64,000 nucleotides of DNA from Sitta carolinensis. Its lineage: Eukaryota > Chordata > Aves > Passeriformes > Sittidae. Below the pieces are notes generated by a model that saw nothing but the letters and a program-made list of their open reading frames with translations, had not been told where the DNA came from and did not search any database. The translations under genes and the position numbers were made by a program. Shown here in pieces: positions 50,491-61,801 of this stretch. The DNA lies in the NCBI GenBank assembly GCA_032173965.1, contig CM063289.1, positions 28,173,690 through 28,237,689 of the forward strand, in the 5' to 3' direction. Numbering within the stretch: position 1 is the first letter of the stretch; each line of letters begins with the position of its first letter.

Positions 50491-53400
50491 TATTTACATG
50501 CACGATATATAAATAAAATACAGACAGTAATGCAGTGTTAGGAAAGTCCACTGGTAGTCATTAATTTGACAAGACTTGTACAGGATGGGAAGAATGATCT
50601 TCCTCTGAGTGAAAAATTGCTTTCACTGCGTCACATTAAGACATTTATCCAATGAGCAGTGTAAGAGCTCAGGACCAAGCACAGCTCATCTCAGCTCGTT
50701 TTACCTATCTCTTTGTAGAAGTTCCTCTTCCAAATGATGCCGTGGAAGAAAAACTCTGTAATGCCTGTTATTGGCCTGAGGTTGCAGGATTTGCATCTGT
50801 GGAAGGAACTCTCTCCGTTTAATTTTAATTAGAAATCAGGTGGTAAAGCTGAGGAAAAGATTTGTAAAGATCTGAAGTGTCTGAAGAGGAGCGGCTTGAA
50901 TAACACTGTATTAGTCATGAGGCGAGGAAGGAAGAATGTTGTCGTGATTTGAAAGTAACATTGTTCAGTAAACGAAGATGTGTGAAGCACTTGCTAAACT
51001 AAATTAGTTCCGAGGTTTGATGCATGTTTGAGTAACTCTATTCATTGAAGCTTTGAACAATTGTGAAGGAGGAAACAGAAATTCATTTATTGAGTAAAAA
51101 AAATGCTCAAGTTCTCTTCTGGTGGTGTTTATCTGCAGTGATTCAGGTGCGATTTCTCATATTTCAGACAGAATCATTAATTAGCACAAATAAATAGACA
51201 CAAATAATACAGTGTAAGTCTCTGAATTTTATTTTGAGGTGCCAATATAACGAAGACTTTGCTTTCTCTCACACAAACAGAAGTTGTAGAGAAGTTTCAG
51301 GACCCTCTGCTCCTCATTTTTCTAAAGAAACTGTTCCTCAACAGATGACCTTTTTCTAATGCATAGATTCATCATGCAAGAAGGGTAAATCTTGTGGTCT
51401 GAGTGTCTTCTGTAGAATATAATTGAATAATTGTAGCCATATAATTCCTATTGTAATATCTTGTGATTAATTTTTTTAGGAGTTAGTGCTCCAAGCTCTT
51501 TGTGGGAGAGGGGTCAGTGTCTGCACTCCCAGGTCATGTTCTCACTTCCTTTTATTGCACCCCTGACACTCGCCCATCTACCTGGGATCCTTACCTTTGT
51601 GCCACTACACTTGTTGCTGTCTTACTCAGTTAAGAAGTACAAATAGCTCCAGCATTGCCAGCTGCAGTCCCAGGCTGGATCATTACTCCAGATTTGAGGT
51701 TAATCAACTGCAAATTCCATTAGCTTCATACAGAGTGAAAATAAAGAACAGACGGTCTCGCATGTGAGCCAGAAGTCAGGTGCAGCACAATACGGCCAGC
51801 CTTCAGGTAGAGGGATTTTTTCCCTTTGGCCAACACCTCTGAGATCAGACCAAAGGAGCAGATCAAAAAAGAATTTCATGAAAGTTTTATAGACTCACCT
51901 TTTTTTTCCCCTTTCCTTTTCTCTCCATTTCCAATTGCAAACATTAGTTCCTCACTTGATTCTGGTGGCTTTTTTACCCTTTTTTCTGCTAAGCACTATG
52001 GAAAGTTGTTGTTAAGAGTTATATTCTCAGGCACCTTATGTTCTTTGCCTACTTGTTGATTGTGTGACTTGTTTTATTGCTTGAGGAAGCGATGGGTGAA
52101 GTTTGGGATGGATGGGGGGCAGTTCACTGCTGAAGACCCATTTACTGAGGTTCAAGTGCTGACAGGCACATGCACCTTGTGAGCTCTGCCACGGATTTCA
52201 ATAGGACTCACAATATCAAAGCTGGACACACAGGACAGCAGAGGCAGGAACCAGGCCTAGACGCTTCCCTGCTGCTTTTATTCCGTGCACTGTCTCCCCC
52301 CACTCCCCTGAGGTAGTGGGTTTGTTTGTCATTGGTGGTTTTCTCATGAGTCCATTTAAAATGTTTAACTACTTCTTTTTGCATGTGCTACAAGTGTCAG
52401 TACTTACAGAATATTTTTTAAAAATTAATCTGCATTTGAATGCAAAAATAATGCCTTTGATAATCTGAATATTCTAAAGCAAACACTTTCTCATCAAGCA
52501 GAAAAAACTGCAGGAAAGTCAGGTCTGTGGGCAGAAGTTGAGATGCTGCTGTACTCAGAGTGCTCTGCACTTTCCAGGCTGAATTCTCAAAATGTACATT
52601 AGCACAGTGATTGCCAGACAAAGTGAATTTTGTGTGCGTTGGTTTTTCTGTGCATCTCTCTCTCTTCACCCAGTTTTGATGGGGATGGGAGGTGCCTCTG
52701 TGTATGTGTGTGTATATTTCCCTATATACATATGTTAGATTATCACTGGCACACCACTACAAAAGGTTAGGGAAAATATTGCTGCCAACAGAACTAAAGA
52801 TTAAATAATCCAATCTCTGGGAACTGTAAACTAACAATCACTATCACAAACGGGCCCTTTCTAATCATAGTTTGTGGTGGAATGAAAGATGCAATTGTCT
52901 GGAATTGATGAATATGGGATCCATGCTGGCTTTGGGGTCAAAGGTGACTTCATGCAAAGGTCCCTTTCTCTCTGGCACTGCTGCCTTTGTATAGCATAGC
53001 TTGGCAGCTATCTCTTTGCACTTCGGCTACCTGCCAATGCAGCTGGTACTGTGCAACTGTCTGGTACAGACTACAAAGCATCACTCAGCAACCAGCAGCT
53101 CCGCATGGGGCCCCTTTTCTAGGATGACAAAGAAAGATGGGCTATACATTCTGCCATCTATGCCCATTAAAAAGACTCTTAAATTGCATTACTACAAGTT
53201 ATTGTTAATTATGTAGTAGTCACTGGATCTGTATGATCCTTTGAGGGCTTGATAATCTAACTGTGTGCTGGCAGTGCGAGTAATCAAGAGGAGAAAAATC
53301 AGTATTTTGTTGTGTGAAAAATAAGTACTTATGTGGTGAGTTGCTTGTGTGTAGCCATATGAATGAAACCTTCACTTGGACAGGTTTCTGGCATATGCAG

Positions 53401-53875
53401 AAACAAAACTGATTCAACTAGACAAATTACTTGTGAAGTTGTGTCCTTATAGTTTCAATATTCATGTTGCAGTTAGGTTTGGGAAGTGCTTTTGTTGGTA
53501 AGCACTTGTCCTGAAAGCTTGCTGGTTGTTAAAATGTGCCTTGAGCAGAAATGGGAATGGAAGAAAACAAAGTTCCTGGGTACATTAGAATAAACAATTT
53601 CAGGTTAGAAATTATAAAACTAACCAGTGTTTAGAGGAGGTGATTCTGATAATGGAAGTGGCATCACTGTCAGACTGATGGGACACTGAATATCCTGAAT
53701 ACTTTTTGCCTCAGTAGTGCATTTTCTTCCTGTTCTTAAGAAACTGTTTGTAGTGTTGCCAACAAAAGGAAAATGTTTATTCCCCCGAAAGCTGAGGTCC
53801 TGGTTGTCTCCTGAGGAATGACTGAGCTACTTCTATCCTTCAGCCCAGGCATGATGAATTACATTGCAACTAAAT

Positions 53876-54110
53876 CTGCAGGCCTCATTCCAATGGGTAT
53901 TTTCCAACTCCTGTAAGTCCATCAGTGTTAATATAAAACTGGAATCACTAATCTGGGCAAGCGAAATTGGATTCATCTTCAGTAGGATGTATCGATGACT
54001 TGCTCCATAGATCCAAGTTATTTCAACTTAAATATCTTGAGCCAAATGCCCCTGTCAGCTGGCACAGCTCCCCTGAGGTTAATGGAGATGTACCAGTTTA
54101 CCTCTCCTGA
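53876..54110. repeat. Two adjacent degenerate ancient repeat fragments
   Basis: 53876-53960 ('aggcctcattccaatgggta', then 'actcctgtaagtccatcagt') and 54039-54110 ('gagccaaatgcccctgtcag', 'ctggcacagctcccctgagg', 'ttaatggagatgtaccagtt') resemble the two halves of an old dispersed repeat with the form 'ttggccctg..tgcagctccactgaagtcaatggagttacacca'. They may be one interrupted insertion. Family not named. Confidence 0.4.
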
Positions 54111-54724
54111 ACTCTCTGGCACTTGTTTTTTCCTAAGACTTCAAGGAAAAATCTGTAAGGAAAATGGTGGGACTTTTTTACTCGTGACTGAGTTTTTTTC
54201 CCCCTTTTCTTTTTTCCTGCTTTCCCTGCACTATTTATGATCTTGCACTTGCCTCCTGTAGAGCTGGCAGGCAGCCTAAGATGTACACCAAATTCTGGGA
54301 AGGAAGCAACACCATTTCTGTATAGTACCACTGTGAGAGCTAGTCTGTTGGACCACTTTTATTTCCTCTTTTGTTCAAATTACACAAAAATCTGAGAGAC
54401 ACGAGATACAACAGGAGGAGATGAAAACCCTCAGTCTTCAGTTTCTCTCTTTCCTCCTTGCATCTAATATTCCTTTTCTAGCCTTGTTCTGGTATCGGCT
54501 ATTTGAAATAGTTATATATAATTTAACATTATACAAAAGTATTGTCATATCAAACATAGTGAAACGGATTCCAAAAACACCATCTGGTATTTGGGAATGC
54601 ACTGTGAGTTGGGAACGTGAGAAGAGATATTCTTTGCCACTTTGCTTGGGACCCAGCCATTAGCAGTGTAATTGCCAAGAAAAGGTGACAGGCTTCAGGC
54701 TTAATGCAAGTGGTTGGGTTTTTT

Positions 54725-54743
54725 TCCTCTCTCTCTCTCTCCC
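54725..54743 (+). repeat. (CT)n microsatellite
   Basis: A short run of perfect CT dinucleotides follows a T-rich stretch. It may be mistaken for a polypyrimidine tract before the downstream 'cccag', but no open exon follows. Confidence 0.7.
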
Positions 54744-55849
54744 AGTCTGTTAACTCTATGAGTCCTAAACTAAAAGCAAAAGGCACTGTAAGGACAACAC
54801 CAGGAAAAAAAAAAAATAGGCTTCCTTAAATTTAAAGGCATGGCAGAAAATGAAAACAGTCTCTGGGCTCCTATAAGAAGACTGGAATAAGTGAAAGCAA
54901 AATAAGCTTGTTGAGAGGAGGAAAGAAAACAAGACATGTATGCTTTAAAGCTGCAGTGTGCTACATGGAATTGTTCTCTTAAGTAGTGGATTTGTAATGA
55001 TTAGAGTTTCCCAAGCTTTATCCAAAAGCTCATTTCAAAGCCATCATTAGTTTCCTCTAATCCACCCAAAATTGCAAAACGCATATTGTGAAGGTCATCC
55101 GTGACTACTGGAAACCTGCTTTATTTGATGTTATCTCGCTTCTTCCTCCGTATCTCCATCTATCCCTTTAAGGTGGGGGGGGGGAATAGAGAGAGGGTTT
55201 AATAAATTAAAATCTCAGATTGATTTCTGTGGGAATATTATTTTGCTGTGTAAGACTCCAAAGGGCATGCACAGTACAGTTTATATAATTTCATGTTGCT
55301 ACCACGTATGCTGCCATTGGCAGGTGTAATTCTAACAAGTTCTGCCAATAATTCTCACCTGAGAACCAGATCAAACATGAGGGATGTAAAAAATAAGAGA
55401 TATTTGAACAAGGATCAAAGTCTCTGCATTGCATGCAGGAAGGCAAATAAACTTTGCAGCAGAGGATGAAAATAAGTGAATAACCCAGAAAGATTTTCAT
55501 CTTTATTGATTTCCATCTAGCATTTGAAATACAGCCTTGTATTAATTCTCAGCTTTAAAAAAAGGCCACATTGATTTGTTTCGGCATGTCAGAAACTGCG
55601 ATGCTACAATAGATCTGCTATTAAATTACACAAAATAAAATGATTTCTGGTGGGTGTAGCTAATGCTTGCCAAATTAGATGAAATGAAAGCTAACCCTCT
55701 TAGTCTAGCTGTTGTTTTTAAATATTTATGTCTTTAACAGACATTTGTGTGTGCCATGAGGGGGACTAGAAACTCCTTTGCTATCAGTCAGTTGATGTAG
55801 ACATGCAAAATTCTTACAATCCCAGTACCAGACTCGCACAAAACGTTTG

Positions 55850-56350
55850 TCACCGCAAGTTCTTTCAATTTCTTTGAAATTCTTCCGCCGATTTCACCAC
55901 ACTGCCGGTTTGGCTCCCGCTACTTATTTATTTACTGCGATTGCATTTCCCTGCAAACTGGTTCTGTATGCAAAATTTAGGCTACAAGGTGTAGCGCAGA
56001 TTTTTGGAGCTGAACCTTTCAGCGCAGAAAAGGTGGTGGCAGCCCCATGGCTGCCAGATTGCTCGAGGGACTGCGAGAGAAGCTGCGAGCCCAGAGCTCG
56101 CCCTCTCTGCCGGCGACCAGCCGGCGCGAAACTTTGCCCTGAGACAAACACCGCCGAGCCTCGCCGCGCATCCGAGTGGGAAGATGAGTGAAACATCACA
56201 AAGGAATCTCTCTGCTCTTCCTGAGACTTTTATGGGGTGCAATTATATCCCGGTTGTGCTCGGCTTGACCTCCAGTGCTGTTTGCTTTCTAAAAGGCAGT
56301 GATGGTCTCTGATACGGCGCTCATTTAGTACCAGGTTTCTGGCTTTGAAC
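55850..56350. promoter_or_regulatory. Compact CpG island, candidate alternative promoter
   Basis: About 17 CpGs occur in 56041-56280 alone, with further ones from 55850, whereas flanking kilobases have one or two per hundred bases. The core at 56100-56175 (for example 'ccggcgaccagccggcgcga') is strongly GC-rich. It lies 15.7 kb downstream of the NFI exon, inside the presumed first intron, and a strong donor CAG|GTAAAG follows at 56479/56480. I infer another promoter with a non-coding or short first exon, either of the NFI gene or of an antisense or lncRNA transcript. The frame opening with ATG 56184 has no recognisable product. Confidence 0.5.
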
Positions 56351-56476
56351 TGTGGCCGTACAAGGCAGTCCCCAGTGCTCCGGTGCCCCAAACCCACCCG
56401 ACTCAGAACCCAACCCAGGCAGCCCAGAAGAAAGATAATGTTCTGATTTCTATCTCACAAAAACAAACACTCTTTT

Positions 56477-56485
56477 CAGGTAAAG
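56477..56485 (+). other. Candidate splice donor downstream of the CpG island
   Basis: CAG|GTAAAG matches the donor consensus on both sides of the junction at 56479/56480. Its position about 130-200 bases beyond the GC-rich core would suit the end of a first exon. Donor-like strings also occur by chance, so this is only a candidate. Confidence 0.3.
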
Positions 56486-58530
56486 CCTCTCTCCGACAGT
56501 GTTGTGTTCCTGGTCTTGTTCAGTACCCGCTGCTCCAACAGCTCTGCTTGGGACGGAGCAGTGAGGGACACATCTGGCACCTCAAAACACAGGCGTTTCT
56601 TGCTTCGATCAGTTCTGTGACAGAGGCAGAGACCACGTCCAGGATTCCTGATTCCCGCTCAAGGAATTAAGAAATACAACAAAAACTGGTTTGTAATTGA
56701 ATTTCTGAAGGGGTGTATTCACCTTTGAAAACTTTTATATACAAGAGGGAAAGCCCTTCAACGCAAGTGAAACATGATAATATGTTTTGCATTTCAGTTC
56801 GTCCAGTAATAGAAACTGCACAAATTCTCTTTTGGCTGTGCCTTTTTTTCACTTTTGCCTATTGAATAATTAACTTTTAAAATACATGTATTTTATTTAA
56901 CGGTTTTAATCAACAACTATGGTCACAAAAATCTAGTTACAAAAGTTATTTATCTTCATTCACTAAGTTAAAAATAATAAGCGTGTTTTTAGCCTCTGTT
57001 GAGCACCTGCAGCCTCTGTGACCCAAAACCTGCTGCTGTGGTTAATAGCATCAATACCTTGATTCAGTACAATTTATTCCCCATTTGTCCCCACCACACA
57101 GCGTGGGGCACCTCAGGGACACCCTGGGTGTGTGCAGCCTGCAGCATCCTGTCTCCAGCTCCATCTGGGTTGTGGGCACACTGGTGCTTTCCCAGTGGTA
57201 AACTGCCAGCTCCAGCAGTTTTAGCTTTTTATCACCTTAACAGGAACGTGCCACCCACAGCAATGTGGAATTGCTGGATCTTTCCCCTCGTTTTTTCCCT
57301 TCTGCATAAAGGGCTTTGCCTGTTTTTTCCCTTCCCAGCCTTTGCCAGGCTGGGGTTTTGTTTTGCTCTCTGGTGACATGATGACAAACTGCAAATGAAT
57401 AATCAGAAGTACTTAGAATTAAAATGGCAAAAATATTATTAGTTGCTGCCCCCCACCCCTACTCCCGCTCCGCTCTCCCATTTTCCCCTCCCTCCTCTTT
57501 TGACGGCAGGCAGAAAATGCAGATGCCAAGGCAGCGGAAGATATTTTTAAGCAGGAGCATCTGGCTCCTTGGCAGACTTCACAGGCAGTTGGTTTGGTTG
57601 TTTTGGAGTTGCCTCTGGGTCTGTCACATGTTTTGGCATCTGACTGATTGTCTGGGCTGCCTCCTCTTATTGGACATATTTTTTGTTTGACTCACCTTTG
57701 ATTCTGAATTGTCTCTATTTTCATTTGCCAGTGAACAACAACTTGAGCTGATCCTGGGCTTGTTTATGTAGAAATAGTCCCTGTTGTTCCCTGCCTGTGG
57801 CTCACGGGAGCCTCCTGCCTGCCCTCTCTGTGCTACCAAAGGTGCTTCCTGCTGCTTCCTCAGCATTCGGGTCAGGCTCTCAGCACTCCCTGGGAAGGAA
57901 GCTATTCCATGGGGAAGGGTTTTCCTGCATTCAAATATGCAGCCAAAAGCTGGACAGACGCTGTTCCCAATATATGCTGTGTCTCTGTGTGGTTTGGGGT
58001 TTTTTAAATATATACATATAAGATTATTATACCGGGGAGAAGGTTTATCTTAAAACAGTGTAGTTTTTACTACTTTTGCAGAGTGTAAAAAACTACTTAA
58101 AATTACGTCTGTTCCCGTCTTTTAAAGTTAGATGCTGAGCAGCTTTTGCTTCTCTGTTTTCTCAGCATGGTAAATCACAGCCAAAGCTATTTTTTAACTC
58201 AAAAGAACTTTTTCCCCCTCAAACATCACGACGAGGCAGTCTGGAAACCGGTCCCTGCGACCTGCCCCAGGCTGTGGAGCCAGCCCCGGGATTTTCCGAG
58301 TGCCAGGGCAGCGAGGCTGGCAGAAACAGGTGGGCTCACAGCAGGGAGCAGCAGCCCAAGCCCCACCACAAGTTCTGCTGGGATTTTTTTAGGTGGTTAA
58401 ACTAAATCTAATTAAACCAGAGCATGTTTAAATAAGCTTCATTTAAACGTGCACTTTGTATAGGTCCTCGACTAATAACAGCAGCTCTTGCTTTTATTCG
58501 TGCTATCACTTTTCTGTCTTTTCTGATATT

Positions 58531-58569
58531 CCCAGGGATTGAATTTTATTCAATCCCAGGGATTGAATT
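58531..58569. repeat. 15-bp direct repeat overlapping a perfect hairpin
   Basis: CCCAGGGATTGAATT occurs at 58531-58545 and again at 58555-58569, a 24-base period. Between them GGGATTGAAT (58535-58544) and ATTCAATCCC (58548-58557) are perfect inverted arms around TTT. The pattern can arise from a template-switch replication event at a short inverted repeat. Confidence 0.8.
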
Positions 58570-61500
58570 ATTTCTCAGAAGGATTTGGTTTATATGTCTA
58601 AAATGCTGGTTTGGATCTGTCCTCTGAACTAGTCCTTGCTGTGCTCAGGGGGCACCACAGAGACTCAGACACAAGATAGAAATCTGTGTTTTCAAGCTAA
58701 AAAGAGACCCTATTCCATAAAGTGTTTTTCATTTAAGGAGCCTACAAATAGAAGAGAGAAAAAATGCTGGTTTCTAAATGCATTTGCAGTGTTTTGAAGG
58801 CAACCTTGTCAAAGATTGTTTTTCACTGATCTGATGTAAAGAAGGCATCATGTAACTTATATGCTTCTTGGGATTTTTTCTTAATTGGACCAAATTGAAC
58901 TAAACTTTTTCAGGGAAAAACATATGGCATTTTAAAGCAACAGTCCCACTATGTGACTTTGATTGGAGTTAAAGTATTCCTTGTCTTTCACTAGCCTGTT
59001 ATTATTTCCTCATTCAGGTACATGTTTGGAAGGTCCATCTCTGTTATCACTGTAAACAGCAAGGATATCAGAGGCCAGGGAACTGGCACATATGGAATAA
59101 ATCTATTTATTCCCAGGACAGGATGTTTTGGATTGCTAAGACCCATCTTTGTCTCTTCTCCTACCTGTACACAGCAGGGAACTGCAGAGTAACTCTCCTG
59201 GTACTTGGAGGTCGCAAACATAGAGAAAGATGACTAAAAAGATTTTTAAATCTGAGAGAAACTATCTGCAGTTAATTTTTGTGTGTGTGTGGAAAGGAAA
59301 AAAATTATTCTCAAAGAAATTTTAATTCCTAAACCAGTAACTGATGGAAAAGGCAGAAAAAAACCCCACAGGTGTGAATGCAGACACACTTGCATGCACA
59401 CACACCTTACACAAAATTATGTTTATCATCCTAACCCAAGACTTGGCTTGACTGATTTCAGGCAAAAAACAGACCCCAGATCTGTACAGGAATATTAGTA
59501 AACATTTGCACTGAACAGAGTATCACATACAAATTAAAGTGAATTTCCAGCTCTGTGTTTGCAGAAGGAAGCCTGTGTGTATAGTGAAGGCCTGAGTTCT
59601 GAAATCTGAAAAAGAAAATTACTATAAAACTAGCAAAGCCCCCAGTCTACACTGTGTTTTAAAAGTCATCTTGGTATTCTAGAGAATGTGCACCATAAAT
59701 TTTGAATAGATGGGATTAGCAATATCATGAAGGGGAGTCCCAAAGGAACTATCTCCAACAAGGAAGGAATCTTGTAAAAGACATTCACAATAAATCCTTT
59801 CACTGGCCTTGGCACTTGGATGCAACTCCGTGGATTCCCTGTTAGGTTTCCCTAAGAGAAAAAAACTACAGGTCCTTTTGGGCTTTTGATTCTGTGAGTT
59901 GGTTTTGTGATCTGAAAGCACCATATGGGTGCTTTCACCTTTGTTTTTCAGCACCTGCAGCACTTGGCAAATCCATGGCAAAGCACAAGCAGCAGCACAA
60001 AATAGGATATTATTGGGAGAGGGAGATGCAATTCTGAATTCTCTGCCCTCTTGGGGTAAGCAAATAGCAGAAAGCAGCTACAGCACTGTGCCAAAGTGGT
60101 CCTGGGGGATGATGTGGTTACAATAACTAATCTTGAGAATAGCCTTGCTCCTGCTACTCCAAATTTGTGCAGCCTTGTCCAACAGGAGACTCAGTTTTCA
60201 AGGGCACAGCTCTAGGAGCACAAGATTGCAATCTCTGAATGAGAGTTACAGGCTTTGGACAGCAAAATGCATGGGGCTTTTCTGTCCTGTCCACAAACAG
60301 TTCACAGAATAATAGGAAAGTCTTTAGGAGGACAGTTATACTCCTTAAAACCCCTTGGATCTGTAAATACTGTGGATAGTGCTGCAGCTGGACAGACACC
60401 CTTCTCAAAGGAACAAAGATGTCTTTAGCACTTCTGGCTTGGTATCCTGGCCTCTAGCTAGTCAGGTCAACACACACTCCCCTCGAAAGGTAACTAACTG
60501 TACTTCTTGTTGTAAAAAAAAAATCCTCAAAGTCAAGTCCTGACAAATCCTTACCTAGGTATCTGCATTTTTAGGCTTTCAGGAGCCCTAAAAATAAGTC
60601 CATATGTCTTATCATGTCCTTTTCTGTGATCTCTTTTATGGCCACATCGGGCTTTGCACCTCTGCTTGACTTAATGAAGGAAGATTTTAAAAATATTGTG
60701 AATAATAATGAAGTGACACCATTCCACTTGGCAGGGAATGGCAGTCTTCAGTTTAACAGTAGAGAAAAAGGAGTTAATTATTTCTACAAATATTGAACAG
60801 TGTCCTGTACAAGGCCAAAAGTCACTCCATCACCACATCAACCCTGATGTAAACTCTGCAAACATGTTGTAAAAGATGAATGATGAGCTTGACTTCTCTT
60901 CCTGCTTTACGAAGATCCTCAGTGTCATGAACTTCAGTGATTTGAGAAAGGTGGTTCTGTTGTCTTTGTAGCTGAACTAGGAAAGAAAATGATCTGGTTT
61001 CTCTCAACTGAAACGAGTAGCAAGGGAAAAGATAAAACTGTTCAGAAATCATTTGTCATCAGGACACAAAGATCTGGCTAAGGTCAGAGCTAAGACTGAA
61101 TATTATCCCTTAAATCCCCTAGAAGCTCTGGGTGGTTACATTGGTGTCACCAAGAGCCTCTGAGCATCTTGCTACTGTAAGTTCTGTAAACCTTTTTTCC
61201 GCTTTGAATTGAAAGGTGCTGCCGTTACCAATCCGACTTCCAAAAACAGGGACATGGCTTGGCCACTGTTGAGATGGATTTAGTCTCCCAGAAAAGTTGT
61301 TTTCTCTGTCACCATCTGACACAGGTGGAGCTCGTGCCAACGTAGCGAGCGCAAATTGCAGCCAATGTGATGCAGAATATCTTGTGCACGGACCTGTGTA
61401 GCTGTGTAATTGCTTGGCATGTCTTTGGCCCTTCACTTGTCCCAAGTGAGAGGTGTGTGAATGGGTTTATAAGAATAATAATTCCCGAACTTACAGCCAA

Positions 61501-61776
61501 CTCTTTTCCTCTCTCCATTACCCTGCTGCAAAAGATTTCACAGCCGTTTGTGTTGGTTGCAGAAGCCCGCAGAAGATGTGAATTTAATCAGAACTTTGGC
61601 TGTCACTCTGCTCCTAGCAGAGATTTTTTGGAGCTGTGTTTTCATGTTCAGAGCAATATCGTTTTCCTCATATTAAAATGATCCAAGAGTCATGACCCAT
61701 GACAATGAGAAAACAATGGCTTAAGATCTAGATCATCTGGAACCTAACCTGATCCATGGAAACAAATCCATGGACC

Positions 61777-61801
61777 AAAAAAAAAAAAAAAAAAAAAAAA
61801 A
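61777..61801 (+). repeat. A25 homopolymer
   Basis: The longest mononucleotide run in the window. Just upstream the 7-base CCATGGA occurs twice (61754-61760 and 61769-61775). No retroelement body was recognised. Confidence 0.9.

Larger units (their letters stand above)
40361..55849 (+). other. Presumed first intron of the NFI gene, proximal part
   Basis: No continuation of NFI coding sequence (DEFHPFIEAL and following) was found, and no other gene was recognised. It contains CpG-enriched DNA to 41.48 kb, an A18 tract (40585-40602), a pyrimidine tract (42979-43051), a G15 tract (49038-49052), a GT-rich microsatellite near 50.46 kb and ancient repeats near 44.0, 53.9 and 54.05 kb. A 110-codon ATG frame at 42643-42975 is uninterpreted. 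Confidence 0.55.

Noticed and set aside
56184..56312. ATG frame in the CpG island as a coding first exon
   Set aside because: No splice donor in a suitable place within the frame and no resemblance to known NFI N-termini; kept only as a promoter candidate.
60301..60330. Possible antisense CR1 tail ('ttcacagaataataggaaag')
   Set aside because: Match too short and the next bases do not follow the CR1 pattern.
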